Shown here one piece after another: positions 15,090 to 25,063 of a DNA stretch of 64,000 nucleotides. The notes beneath the pieces were generated by a model. That model searched no databases, had not been told where the DNA came from, and saw nothing but the letters and a program-made list of their open reading frames with translations. The position numbers and the translations under genes were made by a program. This DNA is from GCA-002779465 sp964596535 (lineage in GTDB: Bacteria > Desulfobacterota > Desulfobacteria > Desulfobacterales > UBA2156). The stretch lies in NCBI GenBank assembly GCA_964596535.1, contig CAZQUR010000003.1, positions 1 through 64,000 on the forward strand, written 5' to 3'. Position 1 is the stretch's first letter, and the number at the start of each line of letters is the position of its first letter.

Positions 15090-16229
15090 TTACCCGGCGG
15101 TGGTGTCGTATTCCAGCTTGTGGGCGATGGCGTCCACAAGGTCCGTGCGACCGGCGGCGGCCAGCCAGGGGATCAGCTCCCGGTAAAAGGATTCCCGGTC
15201 CCGGATCCGGATGCTGAAACCCGAAAGATCTTCCGGAAAGACATCATCTTCCGTGAATGCCCGGGTTTTGTGCAAAACATTCAGGGCCGCCAGGGCCAGC
15301 ATGGTCCGCACGCACTTTTCGCACTTCCCGCAGTTCAGCCGATCCGGCACATTGGCCAGACAAACGCGCATGTTCTGGAAGGCCGCGTCCCACTGGACCA
15401 CCGTGCGGATTTTTTCCATCCGGGTAAGCTCCAGGTCCCGGTGGAGAATCCGCATATCCAAACGGGAGTAAAAGGGATCCAGCAAGGGATGGGACCCGCA
15501 GGGGTGGAGGTGGGCGATATCATAGGACGAGGCGATGTAGGAAAGGGAGACGCGCTTCGAAAAGGCGTGGGAAACCGCGGCCAGGACCGCCCCGAAGAAG
15601 CGGTTCAGCCACAGGTCCCGGTCGTCGCACAGGTGCCGGATGTTCGTAAAAACGGGGATGAGGGTCAAGCGGGCTTCCCGTGCCACCGGTTCCAGCGCCT
15701 CCATGGCCCGGTGAAAGACCGGGTATTTCATGCCCCGTCTGACCACCCCGCCGATGTCGAATCCGTGGAGGACGAATCCGTCTTTGACGGCCCCGGGATG
15801 CTCCAAAGGATGGATTCGCCGGTTGACCCGCAGGGCGGCCAGAGAATCGATGCCGCCGGAAAGAAAAAGGGCGGCCCGGCGGTTGGCCCTTTTATACGTG
15901 GGTGACCGGCGGACCCTGGCTTCCATCGCCGGCGGGTGCCAGGCGTCGTTGGACCAGTGGGAAAGAACGGCCATGGCGGTCCGGAGGCCTTCCAGAAACA
16001 AAGGACATATCCTTCGGTCCAGGGCGATCCGGCGTTCTTTGAAGTGCAGGGCCGGGACCGCGCATCCCGCCAAAAACGCATGGGGATCGGGGTTTATGTC
16101 CGGTCCAAAATCCGGCGGGGTTTCGATAAAGATTTCCCGGCGGGGCTGATCACAGTCCTCCCACAAAACAATAGCCGACACGCGGGTGCGGTCCGCATCC
16201 TCGATTTTGTTAAAGTCGATGATTTTCAA
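15090..16229 (-). CDS. QueC-like PP-loop ATPase of unknown role
   Basis: A 379-residue protein. The first ~115 residues form a domain I do not recognise. Then comes a PP-loop (alpha-hydrolase ATP pyrophosphatase) domain with the pyrophosphate-binding motif ALFLSGGIDSLAAL near residue 120. The C-terminal part has LNCGKCEKCVRTM (about residues 300-312), which resembles the zinc-binding CxxCxxC of QueC (7-cyano-7-deazaguanine synthase). QueC is about 220-240 residues and lacks such an N-terminal domain, so this is a divergent relative, not QueC itself. PP-loop enzymes adenylate a carboxyl or carbonyl and then usually install nitrogen. It is the last gene of a minus-strand trio with a RimK-type ligase (21 bases upstream) and a GNAT fusion protein, which points to a shared modification pathway. 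Confidence 0.75.
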   Translation of the reverse strand: MKIIDFNKIEDADRTRVSAIVLWEDCDQPRREIFIETPPDFGPDINPDPHAFLAGCAVPALHFKERRIALDRRICPLFLEGLRTAMAVLSHWSNDAWHPPAMEARVRRSPTYKRANRRAALFLSGGIDSLAALRVNRRIHPLEHPGAVKDGFVLHGFDIGGVVRRGMKYPVFHRAMEALEPVAREARLTLIPVFTNIRHLCDDRDLWLNRFFGAVLAAVSHAFSKRVSLSYIASSYDIAHLHPCGSHPLLDPFYSRLDMRILHRDLELTRMEKIRTVVQWDAAFQNMRVCLANVPDRLNCGKCEKCVRTMLALAALNVLHKTRAFTEDDVFPEDLSGFSIRIRDRESFYRELIPWLAAAGRTDLVDAIAHKLEYDTTAG

Positions 16230-16250
16230 CGAAAATTGCTTTCGAATCCA

Positions 16251-17162
16251 TCAAGGCGCATGGGTTTTCAAGGAGTTTTTTTTGCCGGCGGTTTCGTATC
16301 GCTGCCGTAAATAGCGGACCATTTCCCCGGCGATGTCGTGCCCGGTGGCCGCCTCCAATCCCCGGAACCCGGGGGAATAGTTGACCTCCATCACAAAAGG
16401 GCGTTTTTGGGCGTCCACCAGAAGATCCACCCCGGCGATTTCCAGGCCGAGGCGTTTTGCCGATGTGATCGCCAGATCCAAAATTTCCGGGTTGGGTGTT
16501 ACGGCCCGGCTTTTTTGAGACAGATGGAAGTTGCCGCGAAAATCCCCTGGAACAGGGGTGAATTCAGCAGCACCGGCGATCTTTTCTCCGATGACGACGA
16601 CCCTGAGATCCTTCCGGCCTTCCGGGGGGATAAATTGTTGTACCAGAAGACCGGACCGGCGGTCGAGCCCTTTGCCGGCTTCTTGCAGTTGTCCACCGGT
16701 TTTCACCAGTGTAACGCCTTCACCCTGGCGACTGCTCACCGGCTTGATCACCACCGGGAACCCGCCAAGTTCAAAGACGGCGCGGGAAAGCCCTTCCACG
16801 GCATTGACGAGGACCGTGTCCGGCACCGGAAGCCCCTGGTCCTGGAGGAGTTGAAGACAGAAAAATTTGTCCTTTGCCTTTCGGATGGCCTCCATGGCGT
16901 TGACCACCGGAATACCCATGAGGCGGAAATGGCGGATCAATGAAAGACAGGCGTCTCCCAGGGTGGCGCCCTGCCGGGGCAAGACGATGTCCGGCGGCAA
17001 CACCGCTTCCCCCACAAGGATCATTTGTCCTTTCCGAAAGGCCGGCCACACGCGATACGGATGGATCAACGTCGCCCGGTGTTTCTGTTCCCGGGCGGCC
17101 TGCATGAGGCGGAAGTTGGGGGGGTAGTCCTTGTCTCTTACCGTGATGATCCCGATGTTCAT
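16251..17162 (-). CDS. RimK-family ATP-grasp ligase
   Basis: A 303-residue ATP-grasp enzyme. I choose the ATG at 17162 (MNIGIITVRDKDYPPNFRLM) because GGAG lies upstream and sequence further upstream is the dispersed repeat. Motifs in order: N-terminal Rossmann-like region, LPRQGATLGD, KFFCLQLLQDQGLPVPDTVL, VVIKPVSSRQGEGVTLV (ATP-binding loop), RKDLRVVVIGEKIAGAAEFT, GDFRGNFH and VMEVNYSPGFRGLEAATGHDI (metal-binding E and N). RimK relatives join an amino acid to a C-terminal carboxylate or make small peptides and amides through an acyl-phosphate. The substrate is unknown. Its neighbours suggest a small-molecule or peptide modification role rather than ribosomal protein S6. Confidence 0.88.
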   Translation of the reverse strand: MNIGIITVRDKDYPPNFRLMQAAREQKHRATLIHPYRVWPAFRKGQMILVGEAVLPPDIVLPRQGATLGDACLSLIRHFRLMGIPVVNAMEAIRKAKDKFFCLQLLQDQGLPVPDTVLVNAVEGLSRAVFELGGFPVVIKPVSSRQGEGVTLVKTGGQLQEAGKGLDRRSGLLVQQFIPPEGRKDLRVVVIGEKIAGAAEFTPVPGDFRGNFHLSQKSRAVTPNPEILDLAITSAKRLGLEIAGVDLLVDAQKRPFVMEVNYSPGFRGLEAATGHDIAGEMVRYLRQRYETAGKKNSLKTHAP

Positions 17163-17175
17163 CTCCGTCTCCGAT

Positions 17176-17280
17176 GATGGCTTCGTAAAGAGTCCGCCTG
17201 CGGCGTTGCGCGGCATTCGGATGACAGAAAGACCCGGCAAGGCGCGGCGACGCAGGAATCCCGAAGGGGAAAAGGCCCAT
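17176..17280. repeat. dispersed repeat family A, copy between two genes of the PP-loop cluster
   Basis: GATGGCTTCGTAAAG and GTCCGCCTGCGGCGTTGCGC at 17176-17211 match the reverse complement of the right end of the copy at 31013-31138. Further on there is GCAAGGCGCG, also shared with that copy. It fills the gap between the GNAT-fusion gene and the ATP-grasp gene, so it would be transcribed within the operon. Confidence 0.55.
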
Positions 17281-19038
17281 TCATGAAACGAGCATCCATT
17301 CGGGGACCCAGATCCCTACCGTCTTTTTTGCTTTTTCGCTGAAGAAGGTGCCCACTTTCCGGGTGCGGTTACGAATGGCCATTTTCTGGGTGGCGATGTT
17401 GTCCTCTCCGATGATGGCGAAAAGCTTCTTCTCCCCGACCCGGGCGGTGAGGCCTTCCAGGAGGCGGGTGCCGATTCCCAGACCCCGGTATTCGGGGCGC
17501 ACCGAGGTGTAGCCCCGTTCCAGGTACCCCGTCAAATCAACCCCCGTCGCTTCACTCAGGCGTTTTAGATATTCCTGCCTGGGGTGTTTCAGGGAGGAGT
17601 TTCCCACGATGACCCCCTCTTCTTCGGCATACCCGATTAAAAAGGCGCGTTCCAGATTGTATCGCACCCACCGGGTATCCACGGATCCCCCGGCCTCCAC
17701 CATTTTGCAGATGATATCCAGATACCCGGGCGGCAGCGCGTCGGGCGGGGCAAAATGATAGGCGATCCCTTCGCCGATGGTATAGACGGATCCGTCAGCC
17801 CTTACCCGCCACCGCTCGATCGTTTTCTTCCCGTGGCGAATTAGATAGAACAACAAGAAAACCGGATCCGCCAGATACCGCCAAAAGGGGGTTCCATGCA
17901 TGGGAGCGATCGCCTCGTAGGGATCGGGGAGGGCGGTGAAAGGGTCGCTGAAGAAAAAATATTTGGGGGGATACGGGCTCCAGGAATGGACCAGGTTGGG
18001 ATTGGCGGCGGAGAAATTCACCAGCGGATCCGATGCATCTTTCGGATCGGGTATCTTCAGGTGATTCCAGATCCCCGCCGCGGAGGCATGAAAAAGGGTT
18101 TTACCCGTTTCTTTGGGGCGGTCTTTCAAGGGGTGCCACAGGATCAACCGTACGCCCTTTTCAAAATAATCTGAAAATATATCGGGAGGATATGTTGCTG
18201 TCAGGGGCAGGCGAAGGGCCAACCCCGGAAAGGAAAACGCCGCGGTTGGATCCAATTGATGAAAGACCATGGAATCGGCTTCGGATAAAAGCCTCCCCTG
18301 AACATCCTCGAATCCGCCGTCTTTTCGATGAAGCTCTTTTTCGATCCGGATCCCTGAAAATCCTTTTAAATCCAGGGCCGGACCGGGGGCGGCGTATTTG
18401 AAAAAAGGAAACAGGGTCAAATCGGGCAGGGCTTGCGGGGGGACGCGCCCGGGCAAGCCGGGCAGGTCTTTCATCCCGATGAACCCGTCTTCTATTTCCG
18501 GGAATCCGTCAACACCGGGTCCGCAGACGATGTGCATGGGCGGCGCCGCGGGAAGCGAACCCGCCTGCCGGCGCATTTTTCCCGCCGCTTGCACCTGTGC
18601 GGCGGAATCGGCGGCGAAAAGCACCAGATGGGCTTTTGCGTCAGTGATCCGCCGGGAAAAGCGTTCGTGAAGATGCCTCGAAACGCCGGTTTTTTCTCTT
18701 CGGGTCAAGACGGTTTTTTTTAAGGCCCCCGCGGCGGCGATGAATGCCTCGGGACGATAAAATGCCTGGGACTGCATGGTTTTCCAGGCCTCCGAAAACA
18801 GAAAATCGCCGGCTTCCTGTGGTTTTTTGGAAACATGGCCGCCGGTTTCGATTCGGGGTGCCGGGGTTTGAAAATCGTCGAGGTTGGCGTCGTAAAAAGT
18901 GATCCGATTCTCTCCGCTGGAAAAACATCCCGCCAGATACAGGGCCAACCAGGAAGGCGCCGAAGGACTCGAAGGCGTGGGTTGAACAATGAGAATGTGA
19001 AATAAGCGGGGCTGTGGCATGGTTGCATTGTCCATCAT
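17281..19038 (-). CDS. cobalamin-domain-like / GNAT fusion protein
   Basis: About 585 residues. The start is probably one of two adjacent ATGs at 19038/19035 or the ATG at 19020, because a good promoter (19061-19089) overlaps the sequence further upstream. The N-terminal ~190 residues resemble the B12-binding domain of radical SAM proteins (FHILIVQPTPSSPSAPSWL, ITFYDANLDDF, HLVLFAADSAAQV, IVCGPGVDGF). The middle, beginning LPDLTLFPFFKY, sits where a radical SAM barrel would be but has no CxxxCxxC motif. The last ~140 residues form a GNAT acetyltransferase domain with acetyl-CoA loop RGLGIGTRLLEGL. It heads a minus-strand operon with RimK-like and PP-loop genes. The product likely acylates an amine; the substrate is unknown. 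Confidence 0.72.
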   Translation of the reverse strand: MMDNATMPQPRLFHILIVQPTPSSPSAPSWLALYLAGCFSSGENRITFYDANLDDFQTPAPRIETGGHVSKKPQEAGDFLFSEAWKTMQSQAFYRPEAFIAAAGALKKTVLTRREKTGVSRHLHERFSRRITDAKAHLVLFAADSAAQVQAAGKMRRQAGSLPAAPPMHIVCGPGVDGFPEIEDGFIGMKDLPGLPGRVPPQALPDLTLFPFFKYAAPGPALDLKGFSGIRIEKELHRKDGGFEDVQGRLLSEADSMVFHQLDPTAAFSFPGLALRLPLTATYPPDIFSDYFEKGVRLILWHPLKDRPKETGKTLFHASAAGIWNHLKIPDPKDASDPLVNFSAANPNLVHSWSPYPPKYFFFSDPFTALPDPYEAIAPMHGTPFWRYLADPVFLLFYLIRHGKKTIERWRVRADGSVYTIGEGIAYHFAPPDALPPGYLDIICKMVEAGGSVDTRWVRYNLERAFLIGYAEEEGVIVGNSSLKHPRQEYLKRLSEATGVDLTGYLERGYTSVRPEYRGLGIGTRLLEGLTARVGEKKLFAIIGEDNIATQKMAIRNRTRKVGTFFSEKAKKTVGIWVPEWMLVS

Positions 19039-19060
19039 CAAGGGGAAAGGAATATGGAAA

Positions 19061-19089
19061 AAAATAAGAAAGTGTTGTTCAGTTGTCAA
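19061..19089 (-). promoter_or_regulatory. promoter of the GNAT/ATP-grasp/PP-loop operon
   Basis: Read on the minus strand: TTGACA at 19089-19084, 17-base spacer, TATTTT at 19066-19061. It gives a very short leader and rules out the most upstream ATG (19122) as the start. Confidence 0.6.
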
Positions 19090-19154
19090 TCGGTAACCCC
19101 TTTTGCTGGTCCGGACCACCATTGAAACCGGGGGGTTGAAAAACCGTATTGGAT

Positions 19155-19184
19155 TTGAATGGGCCCTGTGTTAGGATAGATAAT
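19155..19184 (+). promoter_or_regulatory. candidate promoter of the cyclase operon
   Basis: TTGAAT 19155-19160, 18-base spacer, GATAAT 19179-19184, about 70 bases upstream of the cyclase gene and divergent from the promoter at 19061-19089. Confidence 0.4.
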
Positions 19185-19252
19185 CATTTTCGCCGGATTT
19201 CACGTCTTTCCCATCGGCTGGGACCGGACCGTGCGGCAGAAAAGGAAAATGT

Positions 19253-20700
19253 ATGGACCCCAAGAAACGCCTTCCGTTCATCTTCGAAAACGAGGATGCC
19301 GACAGTGTCCGGAAAGTCCTGACCCGGGGAATCTTCTGGCGCATCCTCGTCATCGAGGGAATCCTTTTGGTCTGGTCCCTTTTTTACAGTTTTATGACGG
19401 GGGAGCACGATTCCCTGGAAGCCCTCTTCTGGTATGCGCTTCGCATTATCATTCTCATCGGCATCATCGTCGTCTTCGTGGTGGTCACTTTCCGGAGCTT
19501 CCTGGAAAAAAAAATCATCGAACCCCTGGAAATCGTTGTGGAGGCCAACAGGCGGATACAGGAAGGGGATGCGTCCGCCAGGACTGTGGATCTTCCCGAA
19601 GACATTCCCAGAGAGATCCGGGAAATCTCTTCCACCCGCACGAAGATGCTCGAGGAGATCTTCCGGGTTTCGGAAGAGCGTCTCCGCTTGATGAATTTTA
19701 TTCGGGAAACCTTCGGCCGTTATTTGTCCAAAAAAGTGGTGGATGAGATCCTCTCCTCTCCCGACGGCCGGAAAATCGGAGGGCGGCGCCAGCACGTCAC
19801 GATCCTGATGTCGGACTTGCGGGGTTTTACAGGGCTGTCGGAGGATCGGGATCCTGAAGAAATGATGGGGCTTCTCAATCGGTATCTCGGCCGTATGTCC
19901 GAGGTCATATTGGGATACGACGGCTTGATCGACGAATTCATCGGCGATGCCATCCTCGCCGTATTCGGGATTCCCGAACCGCGAAAAGACGACGCCCTCC
20001 GGGCCGTGGCGTGCGGTGTGGCCATGCAAAACGCCCTGTCGGTGTTGAACGAGCAAATCGTTGAAGAAGGATACCCGCTTTTGGAAATGGGAATCGGAAT
20101 CAACACCGGGCCGGTGATCGCCGGCAACATCGGATCCGAAAAGCGCGTCAAATACGGGATTGTGGGAGCAGCGGTGAATACGGCGGCACGGATCGAATCG
20201 AACACGACGGGCGGGCAGGTGCTCATCGGGGAATCCACGTATGCGGCCGTCAAGGAGGGCGTCGCCGTGGACGGTGCCCAGGCCGTCATGATGAAAGGCT
20301 TGAAACACCCGCTGCTCTATTTTCCGGTCCGGGAAGTGGGGGCGCCCTATCATCTTCGATTGGCGCCGCCCCATAAAGAAGCGGAGGGGGTCCCCCTTTC
20401 AATTCCGTTTCGTCTGTGGCCGGTGGACAACAAGCGGATCATGGACGAGGAGATTCACGGAGAGACGCTGACCATCGGAGAAAACACCGTGACGGCGTCC
20501 CTGGAAAAAGGAGTGGATCCCTTTTCGGACATCAAACTCCGGTTCGATTTCTGCCTGGATGCCCATTGCTTTGAAGACATCTATGCTAAGGTCATCGGCA
20601 TCGAAAAAAGGGGGGAGGCATCGGTGGCGCATCTTCGTATTACCGCCATCCAGCCGCCGGATAAAGCGCTTTTGACCCGCTGGATAAAGGAGGGGGCCGC

Positions 20701-20704
<4 letters not shown>
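19253..20704 (+). CDS. membrane-bound class III adenylate/guanylate cyclase
   Basis: A 483-residue protein. Two transmembrane helices (about residues 27-48 and 62-83) enclose a very short periplasmic loop, followed by a HAMP-like linker (FLEKKIIEPLEIVVEANRRI) and a coiled stretch. The class III cyclase domain (about residues 180-360) has the metal-binding Asp in TILMSDLRGFTGLS, the second metal region in LIDEFIGDAILAVFG, and the transition-state region VNTAARIE. The last ~100 residues (from about 380) form a beta-rich domain, perhaps PilZ-like. It makes a cyclic nucleotide (cAMP most likely) in the inner membrane. It shares an ATGA overlap with the SUMF1-like gene and precedes a protein with a cyclic-nucleotide-binding domain. 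Confidence 0.88.
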
Positions 20705-21630
<926 letters not shown>

Positions 21631-21715
21631 CCGGAACGCTTCCCCCTATCCCCGCCTTTTAAGCCGGGGTCGAGGGAAGCGATCGTAAAACGAATATTTT
21701 CCTTACCGGGGAGCC
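21631..21715. repeat. structured dispersed repeat family B, copy 1
   Basis: About 85 bases, matched at 47278-47362. The ends are conserved (CCGGAACGCTTCCC and TTCCTTACCGGGGAGCCC), and an inverted repeat of identical geometry in both copies (GCTTCCC 21638-21644, 29 bases, GGGAAGC 21674-21680) encloses an inner CCCCG/CGGGG stem. It ends one base before the GTG start of the next gene and would be in its leader. Confidence 0.65.
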
Positions 21716-21716
21716 C

Positions 21717-24700
21717 GTGCTTCAGGCGGACGCCACTTCTCCCGCCGGAGGCGGATCCGTATCGGAAAACGCGATGAAGCGGCTGCTGGGCCGATGGCTG
21801 AAAATCTACGAGGGTGAAATCACCCTCTTTTTATGGACCGTGGCCCTCCTTTTTTTGGTCCGCAGTTCAGGAATGATCCTGAACAATTACGCGGAAACCG
21901 CCTTCCTCAAGCGTTACGGGGTCGAGTACCTTCCCATTGTCAACATGATCAACGCGTTTGCCACCTTTGCGGTGATGGGGGTGCTCACGGCTCTCATGAC
22001 CCGTTTCAAGGATGCCAGGCTTCTGGCCTATCTTTTTGTCTTTTGCGGCGGTTCGGTGGGCGCGTTGCGTCTGTTGATTCCTTACGATATCGACCTGATC
22101 TATCCGGTTTTGTTCATGTTGAAGGCCCAGTACGAGGTCCTGCAGGCGCTCCTTTTCTGGAATCTGGCCAATGATCTTTTCAATACCCGGCAGTCCAAGC
22201 GCATTTTTCCCCTGGTGACGGCCGGTGGTGTCATCGGCCTGATCATCAGCAGCTTCGGAACCCCTTTTCTGGCCAAAACCCTTACCTTTGACAACCTGCT
22301 GTGGACGTATCTCGGCCTGTGTATTGCCGCCGCCGTCGTGGTGAAAGGGATGAGCAGCCGATTTCCGGCCCTTTTGGTGGCAGGGAAAAAGGGGAAGCGG
22401 ATCAAGAAGCGCAGTGCCATGCTGGAAGAGATAAAGAATGTCCTGCCCATGATGAAAGAATCCGTCCTGTTGAAGGTGATGATCGTTTTGACCCTGATGC
22501 CCAACGTGGTCATTCCCATCATGAACTACCAGTTCAACTTCGCCGTCAACGAACAGTTTGCCACGGAAGGGGCCCTGGTTCAGTTTTTCGGTTATTTCCG
22601 GGGCGTTCTCAACATCATCAACCTGGTGATCCTCATGTTTGTGGGGCGCATCTACGGGCGGTGGGGGCTTCCCGTGGCGCTCATGTTCCATCCGTTCAAT
22701 TACCTGATGGCCTTTTTCGCCTTCTTGATGCGGTTCGACGTCTTCTCGGCGATTTATGCCCGCATGTCGACGAATATCCTCAGGACCACCATCAACATTC
22801 CGGCCAACGCGGTGCTCATGGGGCTGTTTCCCGAATCCTACCGCAGCCTGGTGCGGCCCTTTTTAAGGGGCACCGTGGTACGCATCGGTCTTTTCGTGGG
22901 ATCGGGCTTGATCCTGTTGTCCGAGCCGTTGTTCCATCCCCGGTTTCTCTCCCTTGCCGCCTTTCCTTTTGTGGTGGCGTGGATCGTGGGGCCTTTTGTC
23001 CTGAAAAAGCGGTATGCGGACATCCTCCTGGATCTGGTGGCCACCAATGTATTGGATCTGAAAACCATGGAAGAAAAAGATATCAAAGGATTGTTTGCGG
23101 AAAAGCGAATCCGCAGCCAACTTGCGGAATTTTTTCTTTCCGCTGACGGAAAAGATGCCCTCTGGTACGGCCGGCTCATGAAAACCGTTTCCCCCCAGGA
23201 GCTGGATGATTTGATTGTAAAAAAGATCCAAACTGTGGACGATGAAACAAAAATCGCGCTGCTGGATCTGCTCTCCTCCGGGGCCGGTGCCAGGGCCGAA
23301 CCCGTCATTTTGAAACTTTACGATCCTGAAAACACGCCGTTGAGCCGGGCGCTGGTCCGGACGGCCGGGCGTATGGAAGGCGGAGATTTTCGAGAACTGT
23401 TCCAAAACGCATTGGAGACCTCTATCGATTTAAACGTCAAGGCGTGTGCATTGGGGGGACTCTGCCGGAAGGCGCCGGAGGAATACGGCGCTGCGGTTTC
23501 GGCATGGCTTTCTTCCGAACAGATGGAGACCCGGAAGGCCGGTGTTGTGGCCGCCGGGACATCGAAGGATTCCGGCTTTATCCGGCCCCTGTTGGCGCTT
23601 TTGGAAAACCCGGACAATGCCCCCCTGGTGCCCGATATGCTCAGGGGACTTAAAAAACTTCAAACACCCGGTTTGAATCGCATCGCTTCCGCCTATCTAT
23701 CCAACCCATCCGAGACGGTTCGTGCGGCGGCCCTGGAAATCTTGGAGGTGAGCGATGAAGAAGCCCTGCGGCACGCCGTTTCCCTCATGGGGGATTCCTC
23801 CGATACGGTGTACGCCCTGGCCAAGGAGAAGATCCTTTCGGCGTCATATGTCGACGGCACCCTTCTCGTGGAGTCCCTGGGGCTGCCCCGGCGGAGAATC
23901 CGGGAAGGCATCTTCGATCTTTTCCAGCGCTTGGGGATCAAAAACATCGACACCTACCGGTTCGTTCGAAACCAGGTGGAGATGGGATACCGGAATCTAT
24001 GGGAGGCCGAAACCCTGAAAAACCTTCCCGAAACACCGGAAAGGGACCTGATGATCGATCATCTCCTTCAGGAAAAGACGGCGCGTCTGGAAAACTGCTT
24101 GCGGGTACTGGCGTTGCAGGACCCCGACGGAAGAATGAAAATTCTTGTCCGGGGGGTTTTTTCCGCCGATGCGCGCCTCCGCGCCAACAGCATGGAGGCC
24201 CTGGAAGATTTCTTGGATACCGCTTTGTCGAAAATTTTGTTCCCCCTGTTGGAAGACACGAACGTTTCCCAGCGTCTGGCCGCGGGACGCCGGCTTTTTT
24301 CGCTCCCCCCGGTGGGAAGGGAACCATGGTCCCTTTTTCCGGATCTGTTGACAAAGCCGAACTGGGTGTCGGTGATGCTTGCCCTGGTCCTTTTACGGGA
24401 TGCCCCGCCTGAAGCGGCGGATTTGAATGGGGTGCAAAAGCTGACGGATTCGAAAAATGTTCACATTCGGGAAATGGCCGGCATGATAGTAACCCAAAAC
24501 CGGAAAACCGCGGATAAGAAGGAAGGCGCGATGGAACAGACGATCACCATTCCGGACAAGATATTCCATCTCAAGGGGATCGAGATATTCGAGGGGCTTT
24601 CCGTGAGCGAACTGGCGGCTGTGGCGTCGGTGACGGAAGAGATGACGTTTCCGGCCGGAGAGATCGTGATCCGGGAGGGCGACCCCGGAGATACCATGTA

Positions 24701-24980
24701 TCTGATTATCGAAGGTGAAGTCTCGGTCATCAAGGACGCCGGTACGGAAACCGAATTCGAACTGGATCGGATTCGGGAGGGGGATTATTTTGGAGAAATG
24801 GCCCTGTTTGAAGATTTGGTGCGGTCGGCCACCATTAAAACCCAAGCCCCCTCACGCTTCCTTGTGTTGGACAAAGGGGAGTTTAAAGAGATCGTGAAGG
24901 AGTACCCGGAGATCGCCCTGCACATCTGCAAGGTGCTCAGCCGCCGTCTCCGGAAGCTTCATGAAAAGATTCGGATTTAG
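21717..24980 (+). CDS. NTT-like transporter fused to HEAT repeats and a cyclic-nucleotide-binding domain
   Basis: A 1087-residue protein starting at GTG 21717 (an ATG at 21774 is an alternative). Residues ~35-440 are a polytopic membrane region with ~10-12 helices that resembles the ATP/ADP translocase (NTT/Tlc) branch of MFS-like carriers (for example LFLVRSSGMILNNYAETAFL). Residues ~470-920 are alpha-helical HEAT-like repeats. Residues ~945-1080 form a cNMP-binding domain: FPAGEIVIREGDPGDTMYLI, then phosphate-binding cassette GDYFGEMALFEDLVRSATI with the conserved Glu and Arg. The cyclase two genes upstream could supply the ligand, so a cyclic-nucleotide-gated carrier or receptor is plausible. 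Substrate and direction are unknown. Confidence 0.83.
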   Translation: MLQADATSPAGGGSVSENAMKRLLGRWLKIYEGEITLFLWTVALLFLVRSSGMILNNYAETAFLKRYGVEYLPIVNMINAFATFAVMGVLTALMTRFKDARLLAYLFVFCGGSVGALRLLIPYDIDLIYPVLFMLKAQYEVLQALLFWNLANDLFNTRQSKRIFPLVTAGGVIGLIISSFGTPFLAKTLTFDNLLWTYLGLCIAAAVVVKGMSSRFPALLVAGKKGKRIKKRSAMLEEIKNVLPMMKESVLLKVMIVLTLMPNVVIPIMNYQFNFAVNEQFATEGALVQFFGYFRGVLNIINLVILMFVGRIYGRWGLPVALMFHPFNYLMAFFAFLMRFDVFSAIYARMSTNILRTTINIPANAVLMGLFPESYRSLVRPFLRGTVVRIGLFVGSGLILLSEPLFHPRFLSLAAFPFVVAWIVGPFVLKKRYADILLDLVATNVLDLKTMEEKDIKGLFAEKRIRSQLAEFFLSADGKDALWYGRLMKTVSPQELDDLIVKKIQTVDDETKIALLDLLSSGAGARAEPVILKLYDPENTPLSRALVRTAGRMEGGDFRELFQNALETSIDLNVKACALGGLCRKAPEEYGAAVSAWLSSEQMETRKAGVVAAGTSKDSGFIRPLLALLENPDNAPLVPDMLRGLKKLQTPGLNRIASAYLSNPSETVRAAALEILEVSDEEALRHAVSLMGDSSDTVYALAKEKILSASYVDGTLLVESLGLPRRRIREGIFDLFQRLGIKNIDTYRFVRNQVEMGYRNLWEAETLKNLPETPERDLMIDHLLQEKTARLENCLRVLALQDPDGRMKILVRGVFSADARLRANSMEALEDFLDTALSKILFPLLEDTNVSQRLAAGRRLFSLPPVGREPWSLFPDLLTKPNWVSVMLALVLLRDAPPEAADLNGVQKLTDSKNVHIREMAGMIVTQNRKTADKKEGAMEQTITIPDKIFHLKGIEIFEGLSVSELAAVASVTEEMTFPAGEIVIREGDPGDTMYLIIEGEVSVIKDAGTETEFELDRIREGDYFGEMALFEDLVRSATIKTQAPSRFLVLDKGEFKEIVKEYPEIALHICKVLSRRLRKLHEKIRI

Positions 24981-25063
24981 CTAATCAGAAAACCAAAAGG
25001 GTTGATCCGGATCCGAAGTTGCACTAAAAGCGTCGGGAAACCCTTTTTAAAAGGCCGGACAAA

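Noticed and set aside
15090..16229. Annotating the PP-loop protein as QueC
   Set aside because: Much longer than QueC, with an unrelated N-terminal domain, and not next to other preQ0 genes; queA and tgt are 22 kb away.
16251..17162. Assigning the ATP-grasp protein as ribosomal S6 modification enzyme RimK
   Set aside because: RimK-family motifs are shared by many ligases, and the neighbourhood does not support S6 glutamylation.
17281..19038. Calling the GNAT fusion protein a radical SAM enzyme
   Set aside because: No CxxxCxxC motif anywhere; only the N-terminal domain is reminiscent of B12 radical SAM proteins.
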